Origin: Natrinema sp. SYSU A 869
Lineage (GTDB): Archaea > Halobacteriota > Halobacteria > Halobacteriales > Natrialbaceae
Direction of reading: 5' to 3'
Assembly: GCF_019879105.1 (NCBI RefSeq)
Contig: NZ_CP082249.1
Location: forward strand, 2,728,001 to 2,792,000
Length of the DNA: 64,000 nt
In this document: positions 43,475 to 52,819 of the stretch, in pieces
How the letters are laid out: each line of letters starts with the position of its first letter
Position numbering within the stretch: position 1 is the first letter of the stretch
The notes under the pieces: model-generated
What the model was told of the DNA's origin: nothing
Seen by the model: the letters and a program-made list of their open reading frames with translations, nothing else
Database searches by the model: none
Made by a program: the position numbers and the translations under genes

Positions 43475-44391
43475 GTACCGAAACGAAACCCAAAGCCGAA
43501 CTGTACAGGCGCGTCGACGCGCTGTGGACGACTGTCCGCGACCAGTTCGCGTTCCTGCGGCGGGACCCGCTGGCGTTCGCCGGCATGCTCGTCGTCGCGG
43601 CGTTCGTCTTCCTCGGGCTGTTCGGGCCGTTCCTGGCCCCGCACGACCCGATCGAATACACCGTCCGCGGCGACACCAGCTCCGTACTCCGGCTCTCGGC
43701 CCCGAGCGCGGACGCCTACTTCGGGACGACGGCCTACGGGAAGGACGTGCTGAGCCAGTTCCTCGCCGGCGCACGACCGACGCTCATTGTCGGCCTCTTC
43801 GGCGGCCTGGGGACGGGTGCGCTCGGCTTCACCGTCGGCGTCGTCAGCGGCTACTACGGCGGCTGGGTCGACGAACTCCTGATGCGCCTGACCGACCTGA
43901 CGTTCTCGCTGCCGTTCATGCCGATGGCGTTGCTGTTGCTGACGTTCATGACGCCGAACATCTGGCTGATCACGGCCATCATCGCCGGCTTCCTCTGGAA
44001 GATGCCGGCGCGGGTCGTCCGCTCGGAAGTGCTGTCGGTCCGCGAGCGGACGTTCGTCAAATCGGCTCGAGCCAGCGGCGCGAGCAATCTGCGGACGATG
44101 CTGTACCACGTCGCGCCGAACGTGTTGCCGATCGGGTTCCTCTACACCGCCTACGGCGTCGCCTGGGCGATCGCGGCACAGGCGAGTCTAGCGTTCCTCG
44201 GCTTCGGCGACCCGACGATGACCAGCTGGGGTCGGATGCTTCGGCAGGTGTTCGCGTCGGGCAGCATGCGCGTCGCGTGGTGGTGGGTGCTCCCGCCAGC
44301 GATCGGTATTGCCGCGATAACCACCTCGGTGTTCCTCATCGGACGGGCCTACGAGGAAGTCATCAACCCCGAAATCCAGACTGACCAATGA
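43471..44391 (+). CDS. Peptide ABC transporter permease (DppC type)
   Basis: 306 residues. The N-terminal helix after F-L-R-R-D-P-L-A-F-A-G, then L-A-P-H-D-P-I-E, F-G-T-T-A-Y-G-K-D-V-L-S-Q-F and the A-R-A-S-G-A-S-N EAA-like loop are features of DppC/OppC partners. Forms the membrane channel together with the upstream permease. Translationally coupled at both ends by 4-base overlaps with its neighbours. Confidence 0.93.
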   Translation: MSTETKPKAELYRRVDALWTTVRDQFAFLRRDPLAFAGMLVVAAFVFLGLFGPFLAPHDPIEYTVRGDTSSVLRLSAPSADAYFGTTAYGKDVLSQFLAGARPTLIVGLFGGLGTGALGFTVGVVSGYYGGWVDELLMRLTDLTFSLPFMPMALLLLTFMTPNIWLITAIIAGFLWKMPARVVRSEVLSVRERTFVKSARASGASNLRTMLYHVAPNVLPIGFLYTAYGVAWAIAAQASLAFLGFGDPTMTSWGRMLRQVFASGSMRVAWWWVLPPAIGIAAITTSVFLIGRAYEEVINPEIQTDQ

Positions 44392-46487
44392 CGCTACTCA
44401 ACGTCGAAGACCTCACAGTCACGTACGCGACCGACGACGAACCAGTCCACGCCGTCAACGACGTCTCCTTCAGTATCGACGAGGGCGTCAACTACGGCCT
44501 CGCCGGCGAGTCCGGCTCCGGGAAATCCACCGTTGCGGAAGCACTGCTGGGACTACTCCCGGGGAACGGCACCGTCGAGCGCGGGACGATCGAGTTCAAC
44601 GGGACGGATCTCACATCGCTCTCGGCGGCCGAACGGCGGGACGTCCTCTGGGAGGACATCGCTTACATCCCCCAGAGCGCGATGGACTCGCTCGATCCCG
44701 TGATGTCGACCGGCGACCAGATCGCACAGGCGATCCACACCCACCGCAACGTCACAGATTCCAAGGCGCGCGACCGCGTCCGTGAACTATTCGAGATCGT
44801 CGGGCTCGATCCGGATCGGATCGACGACTATCCCCACGAGTTCTCCGGCGGGATGCGCCAGCGGGTCACCATCGCGATGGCGCTGGCCCTCGAGCCGGAC
44901 CTCATCATCGCCGACGAGCCGACGACCGGGCTGGACGTCATCGTTCAGGACAAGATCATCGACAAGATCCTCGAGATTCAAGAGCGGATGGACAGCTCAT
45001 TGCTGCTCATCACTCACGAGATCGGTGTCATCGCCGAGACCTGCGACGAGCTATCGATCCTCTACGGCGGGAAGGTGATGGAGCAGGGCAGCGTCGACAA
45101 CGTGCTGGTCAACCCCACCAACCCCTACACGATGGGGTTGAAGAACTCCTTCCCGGAGATCGGCGAGAGCGAGGACCCCGTCGCGATCCCCGGTTCGCCG
45201 CCGAACCTGAACCAGGAGCCGACGGCCTGTGTCTTCGAGGATCGGTGTCCGTTCGCCACGGAAGAGTGCGGGGAGTCCCACCCGGACCTAGTCGATCTCC
45301 CGAACCGCAACCACCGGTCGGCCTGCCACCGCGTCAAGGAGGCGGCCCAGATGCGACAGGCTGCCGACGAGCCGGAGACGTGGGACATCCCCGACGACGG
45401 CGATGCCGACTCCGACCGCGGCGAGGTCATCCTCGAGACGGATACTCTGGAAAAACACTACGAGCAGAGCCAGTCATTGGTGAGCAAGTTCCGCGGCGAG
45501 GACCCCGATCACGTGAAGGCGGTTGACGGCGTCTCGCTGTCCGTCCGTCGCTCGGAGGTGCTCGGCGTCGCCGGCGAGTCCGGCTGCGGGAAGTCGACGC
45601 TCGGCGAGACCATGGCCCTGCTCGAGGACCCGACCGGCGGCGACCTGGTGTTCGACGGAGAGCCCTACGAGTACTATCAGGACGGCAATCTTCAGGAGTT
45701 CCGGCGGAAGGTCCAGATCATCTTCCAGGACCCCTTCGATTCGCTGAACCCGCGCCAGACTGTCCGCAAACTCGTCGGTGAGCCGCTGACGATCCACGAC
45801 TACCGCACCGATGAGAAAGAGCAAGCCATCGTCGAGACGCTCGAGAAGGTAGGACTGACCCCTGCCGAGAAGTTCCTCGATAGCTATCCCCACGAACTCT
45901 CTGGAGGACAGCGCCAGCGTGTGGCGGTCGCCAAAGCGCTGATACTGGATCCGGACTTCCTCATCTGTGACGAGCCGGCGTCGATGCTGGACGTCTCGCT
46001 GAAGGTCAACCTGCTGAACCTGCTGCGGGGACTGGCTGACACCGAGGACATCGGGATCGTCTACATCTCTCACGACCTCGCGAGCCTGACACAGGTCTCC
46101 GACCGGCTGGCCATCATGTACCTCGGCCGAATCATCGAGGAGGGTGACGTCGATCGGATCGCAACTCAGCCTAAGCATCCCTACACGTCGTCGCTGCTCT
46201 CGGCCGCGCCGGAGAAGGACCCGACCGTCGATCGGACCCGCGTCCTGCTCGACGGGGAGCCGCCGGACCCGGTTGATCTCCCTTCGGGCTGTGCGTTCGC
46301 CCCGCGCTGTCCGAAGGCCGAGGAATCGTGTTGGGAGGCCGAGCCGGGAATCGATGAGACCGGCGACGAGCGCCACCGGGCGGCGTGTTACTTCCCGGAG
46401 AGCGAGGGCGAGTCGGCTGCCTCGGACGCGTCGGCCGCGGACGACGAGTTCCCGGCGTCTGCGAACACCGACTCAGTGGGTGACTGA
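44388..46487 (+). CDS. Fused peptide ABC transporter ATPases (DppD-DppF)
   Basis: 699 residues, two complete ATPases in one chain. Half 1: [25 protein letters not shown]; half 2: [25 protein letters not shown]. Each half ends with the oligopeptide-transporter Cys cluster ([14 protein letters not shown], then [14 protein letters not shown]) that can bind an Fe-S centre. A charged linker joins them near residue 335. In most organisms these are separate genes. Confidence 0.93.
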   Translation: MTLLNVEDLTVTYATDDEPVHAVNDVSFSIDEGVNYGLAGESGSGKSTVAEALLGLLPGNGTVERGTIEFNGTDLTSLSAAERRDVLWEDIAYIPQSAMDSLDPVMSTGDQIAQAIHTHRNVTDSKARDRVRELFEIVGLDPDRIDDYPHEFSGGMRQRVTIAMALALEPDLIIADEPTTGLDVIVQDKIIDKILEIQERMDSSLLLITHEIGVIAETCDELSILYGGKVMEQGSVDNVLVNPTNPYTMGLKNSFPEIGESEDPVAIPGSPPNLNQEPTACVFEDRCPFATEECGESHPDLVDLPNRNHRSACHRVKEAAQMRQAADEPETWDIPDDGDADSDRGEVILETDTLEKHYEQSQSLVSKFRGEDPDHVKAVDGVSLSVRRSEVLGVAGESGCGKSTLGETMALLEDPTGGDLVFDGEPYEYYQDGNLQEFRRKVQIIFQDPFDSLNPRQTVRKLVGEPLTIHDYRTDEKEQAIVETLEKVGLTPAEKFLDSYPHELSGGQRQRVAVAKALILDPDFLICDEPASMLDVSLKVNLLNLLRGLADTEDIGIVYISHDLASLTQVSDRLAIMYLGRIIEEGDVDRIATQPKHPYTSSLLSAAPEKDPTVDRTRVLLDGEPPDPVDLPSGCAFAPRCPKAEESCWEAEPGIDETGDERHRAACYFPESEGESAASDASAADDEFPASANTDSVGD

Positions 46488-46492
46488 CGCCC

Positions 46493-47920
46493 ATGTCCGG
46501 CCTCGAGACGACCCTGGTGGGAGCAATCGTCGGCGTTGAGAGCCCGGCGGTCATGCAGGGACCAATTGTCGGCGTCGAGAGCCTGGCGGTCGCGCAGGGA
46601 GCCGTCGGCTTCGACCTCCCGACGAACCTCGTGGCCGCCGTCGGCGTCGGAACGCTACTGGTGTTGCTAGTCCTCTCGGGCTTTTTCTCCTCGGCGGAGA
46701 TCGCGATGTTCTCGCTGGCCCAGCACCGCATCGAGGCACTCGTCGAGGATGGGAGCCCCGGTGCCGAGACGGTGCAGGCGCTGCAATCGGATCCGCATCG
46801 GTTGCTGGTGACGATCCTCGTCGGCAACAACCTCGTCAACATCGCGATGTCGTCGATCGCGACCGGACTGTTCGCGATGTACGTCGGACAGGGCCAGGCG
46901 ATGGCGGCGGCGACGTTTGGCGTGACCGCCGTCGTCCTGCTGTTCGGCGAGAGCGCCCCGAAATCGTACGCCATCGAGAACACGGAGTCGTGGGCCCTCT
47001 CGGTCGCCCGGCCGCTCCAGATCTCGAAGTACGCGCTGTATCCACTGGTAGTCACGTTCGATCGGCTGACCCGCATCGTCAACGGGATGACCGGCGGCGG
47101 GACCACCGTCGAGTCCTCGTACGTGAGCCGCGACGAGATCCGGGAGCTGATTCGGACCGGCGAGAACGAGGGGATCATCGGGGCCAGCGAACGCGAGATG
47201 CTCCAGCGTGTGTTCCGGTTCAACGACACCATCGCGAAGGAGGTGATGACGCCGCGGCTGGACGTGACCGCCGTCTCTCGCACGGCGACGGTCGATGACG
47301 CCGTCGCGAAGTGCGTCAAGAGCGGCCACGCTCGCCTGCCGGTGTACGAGAGCGGTCTCGACACCGTCATCGGCGTGGTCGCGCTCGGCGATCTCGTCCG
47401 CGACTATCGGGCTGGTGAACCGACCGATGACGCCTCGCTCGAGGCCCACATTGAGGAGACGCTGCACGTCCCGGAAAGCAAGCAGGTCGACGACCTGTTT
47501 CGCGAGATGCGCCACGAGCGGGTCGAGCAGGTCGTCGTCATCGACGAATTCGGGACGACTGAGGGGATCGTCACGACCGAGGATATCGTCGAAGCGGTCG
47601 TCGGCGAGATACTTGATGCTCAGGAGGCGGAACCGATCGAGACCGTCGACGAACGAACCATCCGGGTCGACGGCGAGGTGAATATCGAGGACGTCAACGA
47701 CGTCATCGGTGTCGAGTTCCCCGAAGGCGAGGAGTTCGAGACGATCGCTGGCTTCGTGTTCAACCGCGCCGGGCGGCTGGTCGACCCCGGCGAGACGTTC
47801 GCGTACGACGGCGTCGAACTGACCGTCGAACGCGTCGACGACACACGCATCAAGCGCGTCCGCATCACTGAGCCCGCACCTTCGACGGCCGACGGATCCG
47901 GCGTCGCCACCTCGAGCTAG
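46493..47920 (+). CDS. CNNM/CorC-type membrane protein with CBS domains
   Basis: 475 residues, 5 bp after the ABC ATPase gene. A DUF21 (CNNM) region of three to four helices (F-F-S-S-A-E-I-A-M-F-S-L-A, G-N-N-L-V-N-I-A, F-G-E-S-A-P-K) is followed by two CBS domains (V-M-T-P-R-L-D-V-T-A-V and T-E-G-I-V-T-T-E-D-I-V-E-A-V-V-G-E) and a CorC_HlyC domain (G-E-V-N-I-E-D-V-N, A-G-F-V-F-N). This family is linked to Mg2+ or Co2+ efflux. Likely read through from the peptide operon although not functionally related. Confidence 0.9.
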   Translation: MSGLETTLVGAIVGVESPAVMQGPIVGVESLAVAQGAVGFDLPTNLVAAVGVGTLLVLLVLSGFFSSAEIAMFSLAQHRIEALVEDGSPGAETVQALQSDPHRLLVTILVGNNLVNIAMSSIATGLFAMYVGQGQAMAAATFGVTAVVLLFGESAPKSYAIENTESWALSVARPLQISKYALYPLVVTFDRLTRIVNGMTGGGTTVESSYVSRDEIRELIRTGENEGIIGASEREMLQRVFRFNDTIAKEVMTPRLDVTAVSRTATVDDAVAKCVKSGHARLPVYESGLDTVIGVVALGDLVRDYRAGEPTDDASLEAHIEETLHVPESKQVDDLFREMRHERVEQVVVIDEFGTTEGIVTTEDIVEAVVGEILDAQEAEPIETVDERTIRVDGEVNIEDVNDVIGVEFPEGEEFETIAGFVFNRAGRLVDPGETFAYDGVELTVERVDDTRIKRVRITEPAPSTADGSGVATSS

Positions 47921-47936
47921 GAGACTGATTCGCCGA

Positions 47937-48389
47937 CTACTCCCCGTCTGACAGAACCGTCACGACCGGGCGATCGGCCTCGAGCAGGACGGACTGAGTC
48001 GTGCTCCCGAACAGGGCCTTCCCCGTCGGAGACCGTTTTCGACCGCCGATGACGATATACTGCGCGTCGATATCGCCCGCGACGTCGAGAATCGATGGCA
48101 CCGGCTCGCCGATGCGACCGACTGTCGAGATCGCCTCGATATTGGCGTCTTCGAGGGTCTCGACGACGACCTCGTTCGCGACGTTCGCTGCGGCGTCGGC
48201 GCGCTGGGACTTGCTGTATCCCTGGACGTCCGAGACGCGCTCGACGGTCTCTTTACGGGATTCAAAATCGTCCTGCGAGACGACGTGAAGGACGGACAGT
48301 TCCGTCCCGTACGCCGAGGCGAGATCGTGTCCGGTCTCGACGACGGCATCCCGTTTCTCCGTTGCATCGACGGCCGCAAGTATAGACAT
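47937..48389 (-). CDS. Universal stress protein (UspA family)
   Basis: 150 residues. M-S-I-L-A-A-V-D-A-T at the start supplies the conserved Asp; I-V-I-G-G-R-K-R-S-P-T-G-K-A-L-F-G-S-T-T-Q-S-V-L is the ATP-binding G-2x-G-9x-G-S/T signature. Cytoplasmic nucleotide-binding dimer with stress-linked, undefined roles. Convergent with the CNNM gene (16 bp between stops). Confidence 0.93.
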   Translation of the reverse strand: MSILAAVDATEKRDAVVETGHDLASAYGTELSVLHVVSQDDFESRKETVERVSDVQGYSKSQRADAAANVANEVVVETLEDANIEAISTVGRIGEPVPSILDVAGDIDAQYIVIGGRKRSPTGKALFGSTTQSVLLEADRPVVTVLSDGE

Positions 48390-48496
48390 ACACCGAGATT
48401 TGTGCCCATATATTGTAAAATTATTACATAAATGCGCCGTGATTGACGCGGAATGTATACTCTATCGAAAGATCATTGGGATACGTCGGGACGTCG

Positions 48497-49237
48497 TCAC
48501 ACGAACAGCAACAGCACGGCGTAGCCGGCCGCTCCAATGGCGAAGGCCCAGAACCCACTCTCGCGATTTGACGGCAGTTCCTCCTTGATCACATTGAGGA
48601 CGATTCCGCCTGCCAGAAACGGGACGCAGACGGAGACGAGGAGTTCGGTGTCCTCGAGGACGTATCCGCCAGCGAAGCCGATGAGTACCGCCGCAGATAG
48701 TACCCACCGGCCTCGACGGTGGTACGTCGGGCCGTGGTGTTCTCGAAGGCCGTCGTCGGTCACGAGGAAGTGGAGTGCCATGGCAGTGACGAACAGGAGC
48801 GGGCTGCCGAGTTCGCGATCCCAGAGGAGGTAGCCGACGATCGAATTGTAGGCCGCGAACGAGCCGACGTGAATCCAGAATACCCCCGTCCCGGCGGGCT
48901 CGTCGTCCAATCCCGGATCGGTGCTCGTCCAGCGGGCGAGTCGTTCGAGGCCATAGAAGGTGACGAATCCCAGCAGAGCGATCAGATAGCCGTACTGCTC
49001 AGCAAAGGCTGTCGGCGTTCCGTGTTCCTTGAGCGTCGCCGCGGCCGCCCCGACCTCGGGGAGGAGGTGGACGAACACGTACGCGACCGAGACGCCGCCG
49101 GCGAGGGACAGCCACCGGCTCCGCGGAATCCGGCCGCCAAATCCCAGCCGGCCGGCGAAGAGGTGGACCAGTGCGAGTATGATCGCGAGCACAAGGAGAC
49201 CCACCCCGTCGGGGCGCAGTGCGCCGGTCGAGAGCAT
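48497..49237 (-). CDS. ZIP-like integral membrane protein
   Basis: 246 residues with seven to eight hydrophobic segments. Near helix 2: A-Y-V-F-V-H-L-L-P-E; later A-L-H-F-L-V-T-D-D-G-L and G-G-I-V-L-N-V-I-K-E-E-L-P, arranged as in the ZIP metal-transporter fold, though the His/Glu pattern differs from true ZIP and metal transport is unproved. Starts 48 bp after the Na/Ca exchanger stop, same strand, so probably one transcript. Confidence 0.7.
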   Translation of the reverse strand: MLSTGALRPDGVGLLVLAIILALVHLFAGRLGFGGRIPRSRWLSLAGGVSVAYVFVHLLPEVGAAAATLKEHGTPTAFAEQYGYLIALLGFVTFYGLERLARWTSTDPGLDDEPAGTGVFWIHVGSFAAYNSIVGYLLWDRELGSPLLFVTAMALHFLVTDDGLREHHGPTYHRRGRWVLSAAVLIGFAGGYVLEDTELLVSVCVPFLAGGIVLNVIKEELPSNRESGFWAFAIGAAGYAVLLLFV

Positions 49238-49285
49238 CGACGTGGACGAACCACCCCTGCGAACGTAGACCTGTGGCCGGCAGCT

Positions 49286-50673
49286 TTAGTCGTCGACGCT
49301 GTGGGTTCGATCAGTCCCGACCATCGGCATCGCATCGCCGACCGTCCCTGCAGTCCGCCGGACGAGACGACCGAACGCCCGCCGGCGGCTGATGAACAGC
49401 ACCGTTCCGAGGACGATGTAGATGCCGCTATAGATGAGCAGGAGGTCGGTACTCGAGACCGGAAGTGCGACGAACTCACGGATGATGACGAACTCGAGGA
49501 GGACCTGCGAGAGGAACAGGACGAGCAGCGTGATCGCTTCCCGAACCGATATTTGAAGCCGATCAGGAGGGCGATAGCGAAGAACGACTGGGCGGCGGTC
49601 AGCCAGATTTCCGCCGACTGTTTGAAGTCGAAGGCGAGCACGCCGTACCGACCGAGCGCGAGCGAGTGGACGACGACGAGAGTCCCGATCAGCAGCGTCC
49701 ACTGGTTGAGCTTTGACGAGATCAAGGCGTTAAAGCCCGCGGTCGAGCGGGCCTTGTTCACCAGATAGACGACGACGATGAGTTCCGGCGCTTCGGAGGC
49801 CAGCGGCGCGATCCACTGGATCATGAAGAAGGAGGGGATGCCGACGCTCTCGCCGAGGTGCTCGAGCCCGTGGGCGAAGGGCTCGACGGCGGTGAAGATC
49901 ATTGTGCCGGAGTAGATGAAGAGCACGAGGACGGTCGCGATACGAAGCGGTCTCGAAAAGCGCTGGAGGTATGCCGGCACGCCGACGTGGTCCATGTCCG
50001 GTTCGACCTCGCCGCGGAGGATCACCGCGATGTAACAGACGTAGAGCCCGACCAGGAACAGCATGTCGAAGATATCGATCCCGCCGTTGAGCGGGACGAG
50101 GAACGCCCAGAGCGTCGCGAGCAAGAGGAAGACGATCTCGAGGCCGATCTCCCGGTCCAAGATTACGACGTCCGTGAGGAAGCCCGGTCGTTTCTCGACC
50201 GAGGGATCGACCGACGACCCCCGGCGAAAGATCGTAAAGAGGGCGACGCCGGCCCAGCCGATGCCGATGAGGATCCGGTTCGCGCCGGTCATGTTGGCGA
50301 CGGCCAGGTTGCCTGCCTCGATCCCGCGTTCGGTGCCCGCGAACACGCCCGCGTTCCAGGCGTAGAGCGCGTCGACGGCGTATTCTGGCGCGACGGCCAA
50401 CACGGCGAGCACCGCGATCGCGAACGCCTGGGGGACGTCCTTCTCGGCGGTCTCGGCGGCCCACGCGAGGAGGAACGCGGCCCCGAGAACGGCGAGTCCG
50501 GTCAGGATCACTGTCCAGAACGTCGATAGCGTGCTGAACCGGGCCGGTGCTTGGTATTCGACTCCCGCGACCGCTGTGAGCCAGGGAAGAATATCGGTCG
50601 CTCCCACAATGGCGACCCAGGGAAGCGTCAGTGCGACTGCGGCCGATATTGCGCCGAGTGCTCGTCGTCTCAT
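49286..50673 (-). CDS. Sodium/calcium exchanger family protein, frame broken at 49540-49542
   Basis: Start ATG 50673. Two alpha repeats are visible: A-V-L-A-V-A-P-E-Y-A-V-D-A and A-P-L-A-S-E-A-P-E-L-I-V-V-V-Y, with about ten helices in total. The first frame turns into Ser/Arg-rich noise after F-K-Y-R-F-G; one extra G in G3 (C3 on plus strand, 49540-49542) gives G-E-A-I-T-L-L-V-L-F-L-S-Q-V-L-L-E-F and a normal end at 49286, 462 residues. Without this correction the frame would run into the ZIP-like gene. CaCA proteins exchange Ca2+ or other cations for Na+ or H+. Confidence 0.87.
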
Positions 50674-50751
50674 GGAAATCGTCTAGGAACGCGTACTGGT
50701 TGAACGGTCATACGTGGTACGGTGCGATGCTAATGTTGCCTGCTACTGCTA

Positions 50752-51414
50752 CTACTGCGGCGTTTGTTCCTCGAACGGCTGAACGACCACGAATCCCTCC
50801 GAGCCCGTAAACTCGAGTTGGTAGGTCTCGTCGGAGGACTGGCCGATCATATTCGAGAGTGCGTTGTCGACGTGGCTGCCGGGCGTCGTCCCGCTCCAGG
50901 CGACAGTCGCGCTGGGATCGGTTCTGACCGGCGGGCGGAGGACCAGCGGCTCGCCGTGGGTCGTGATCGCGACGGTGCCCGGCCCCTCGAGGAAGACGTT
51001 AGTCATGCCGCCGGCCGAGAAGCCCGCAATGCTCTCGACGGTCCGAATCTCGTAGGTCACGCTCGACTCGAACGCGAGCACGTCGTTCCCGTTGACCGAG
51101 ATCGACTGACCGGCATTGAGCTCGAGGAGCTGGATCTTCTTCTCTTGATCCGCGAGATAGAGATGGCCGGTACCGGTCGCTTCCATCACCGGCGTCCCTT
51201 CACCCGTCGCCGCCTCCTTGAGGAAGCCGGTAATCCTGCCTTCGGCGGAGGACTTCCCCTCGAAGGAAACGTCGCCGTCGTACGCGATCATCGAGCCGGC
51301 CTTCGCGATCACCGACCCGTCGAGGGCGACATCCAGTAGCTTGCTACTCTCGAGTTGAAACGTTCTACCGCCGTCCGCGGGTTCGTTCGCGCTGACGAAT
51401 TCGTCGACGTTCAT
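50752..51414 (-). CDS. AIM24 family protein
   Basis: 220 residues. Beta-rich with the family sequence A-K-A-G-S-M-I-A-Y-D-G-D-V-S-F-E-G, G-E-G-T-P-V-M-E-A-T-G-T-G-H-L-Y-L-A-D, and N-V-F-L-E-G-P-G-T-V-A-I. Related to bacterial YnaJ/TerD-associated proteins and mitochondrial AIM24; a double-psi-like beta barrel of unknown biochemical role. No signal or membrane helix. Stands 78 bp from the Na/Ca exchanger start, same strand. Confidence 0.88.
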   Translation of the reverse strand: MNVDEFVSANEPADGGRTFQLESSKLLDVALDGSVIAKAGSMIAYDGDVSFEGKSSAEGRITGFLKEAATGEGTPVMEATGTGHLYLADQEKKIQLLELNAGQSISVNGNDVLAFESSVTYEIRTVESIAGFSAGGMTNVFLEGPGTVAITTHGEPLVLRPPVRTDPSATVAWSGTTPGSHVDNALSNMIGQSSDETYQLEFTGSEGFVVVQPFEEQTPQ

Positions 51415-51792
51415 TGGACACCGAGCCGTGATTCAGCTCTATTGGCCCCCTTCGAATCGATCCGTCAAATAGTTATCTATATGTTATTTTGGGTGTATGA
51501 ATAGTGGTCGACCGCCGATCACGATCTGTACCGATCGAAATCGACCGTCCTCTCGGCGGCCATCGTCAGGGCGTCCGAGTTGCCGCTTGCGATCATCGGA
51601 ATTACCGGGGCGTCGGAGGCGTCGACAACGTACAGCCCCTCGAGCGGGCGGCCGTTCCCGGAAGCGGCGGTCAGTCGACGGATCAATCGGGCGATAGTCA
51701 CGGCCGAAACGTGGGTCGGGCGATCGATCCATTCCCGAGCGGGCCGGCGAACACCGAAACGTATTCGCCTGTACCAACAGGTACGGAAACTA
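51415..51792. other. Intergenic region holding a gene remnant
   Basis: 378 bp between AIM24 and the archaemetzincin-like gene. It holds the GMC oxidoreductase stub at 51519-51716 and A+T-rich flanks on both sides that should contain the promoters of the two divergent genes; no other gene seen. Confidence 0.55.
51519..51716 (-). pseudogene. C-terminal stub of a GMC-type FAD oxidoreductase
   Basis: The minus strand reads G-R-P-L-E-G-L-Y-V-V-D-A-S-D-A-P, I-A-S-G-N-S-D-A-L-T-M-A-A-E-R-T, the flavin-binding C-terminal motif of choline-dehydrogenase-like (GMC) enzymes, then a stop at 51519. Nothing of the rest of the enzyme is present upstream; the frame is cut by unrelated, basic-rich sequence at about residue 20 before the motif and then lies under the next gene. 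Confidence 0.65.
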
Positions 51793-52818
51793 ATGACTAT
51801 ATTTCCACACGACAACACCCCGCACGCTGCGGTGATACCGGTCGGCGATCCGTCGCCGGCGGCGTGTGAGGAAGTCGCCGAGACGTTACGCGAGACGTTC
51901 GAGATGCAGGTTCCGATCCGACAGCCGATCGAGGAACCCTCACGAACGGGTTCGGATGACCACAGAGCGAGTTGGGTCCTCAAGCACATCGAGGACGAAA
52001 CTCCGGCCGTCGACCTCGCCGTCGGCGTCACCGAGAGCAGGATCAGGATGAGTCGCGATCAGACCGCGGTGTTCGGCGTCGCGGCCGAGTTCGAGACGGT
52101 CGGGGTCGTCTCGACGGCTCGGCTGCTCGAGGGCACCGAGCCGACCGACCTCGAGCGCGAGCGGTTGGCCAAAGAGACTCGGTCGGTCGCCGGAACGATG
52201 CTCGGACTGCGAACGCACCTGCACGACGGTGGCGATGGCCAGCCGTGCGCCGTTGCGCCCGGAACGACCCGCCGTCAGCTGGATGCAGCACCGGCGACCT
52301 ACTGCGAGGACTGCCGGAACGCGCTTACGGACGCCTCGACGTACCCGAAACCGCCGACACCCGACGACTGGACCGTCCGAACGCGCGCCGAGTCCGACGG
52401 ACCCGCTGCCGGTGATGATCGCAGCGGCCGAACGTGGGTCGACTATCTCCTGGCACCGATCGGGTTCGTCATCATCGGGGTGATCGAGTTCGTCGCGCTG
52501 CTCGGGCCCGTCGTCAATCGACTCCCGCGTCCCGGCACCGGGTCCACTCGAGACCTGCCGGAATCGGTACACACGATCTATCGGACCGCCAAATTCTGGA
52601 CGAACATCGTCCTCTATCTCGCGAGTATCTTCTGCTGGCTGCTCCTCACCGTGTCCGTCCACGACCGGTTTTTCGGCCCCGAGTTCTCTGACCCCGCCGC
52701 TATCGGGATCGTACTGGTGAGCATCGTATTCGGCGTGTTCACGGCCTGGATGATCAAAGGGATCGTCGGCGGGATCTACGACGGCCTCCGGGTCGTCGCC
52801 GACGAGGAGTGGTCATAG
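51793..52818 (+). CDS. Archaemetzincin-like pseudoenzyme with three membrane helices
   Basis: 341 residues. Residues about 12-175 align by eye with the true archaemetzincin at 31696: H-A-A-V-I-P-V-G, V-F-G-V-A and V-V-S-T-A-R-L (against V-F-G-L-A and V-V-S-T-Y-R-L), then R-L-A-K-E-T-R-S-V-A-G-T-M-L-G-L where the protease has the HExxH helix, then C152 and Y-C171-E-D-C174. The zinc-binding His and catalytic Glu are gone, so it should not cleave. A charged linker leads to three helices at about 228-252, 276-298 and 306-330. Possibly a membrane-bound sensor or decoy; function unknown. Confidence 0.7.
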   Translation: MTIFPHDNTPHAAVIPVGDPSPAACEEVAETLRETFEMQVPIRQPIEEPSRTGSDDHRASWVLKHIEDETPAVDLAVGVTESRIRMSRDQTAVFGVAAEFETVGVVSTARLLEGTEPTDLERERLAKETRSVAGTMLGLRTHLHDGGDGQPCAVAPGTTRRQLDAAPATYCEDCRNALTDASTYPKPPTPDDWTVRTRAESDGPAAGDDRSGRTWVDYLLAPIGFVIIGVIEFVALLGPVVNRLPRPGTGSTRDLPESVHTIYRTAKFWTNIVLYLASIFCWLLLTVSVHDRFFGPEFSDPAAIGIVLVSIVFGVFTAWMIKGIVGGIYDGLRVVADEEWS

Positions 52819-52819
52819 T

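Noticed and set aside
42074-43774. 566-codon open frame on the minus strand
   Set aside because: Antisense to the peptide permeases and binding protein; Arg-rich and without motifs.
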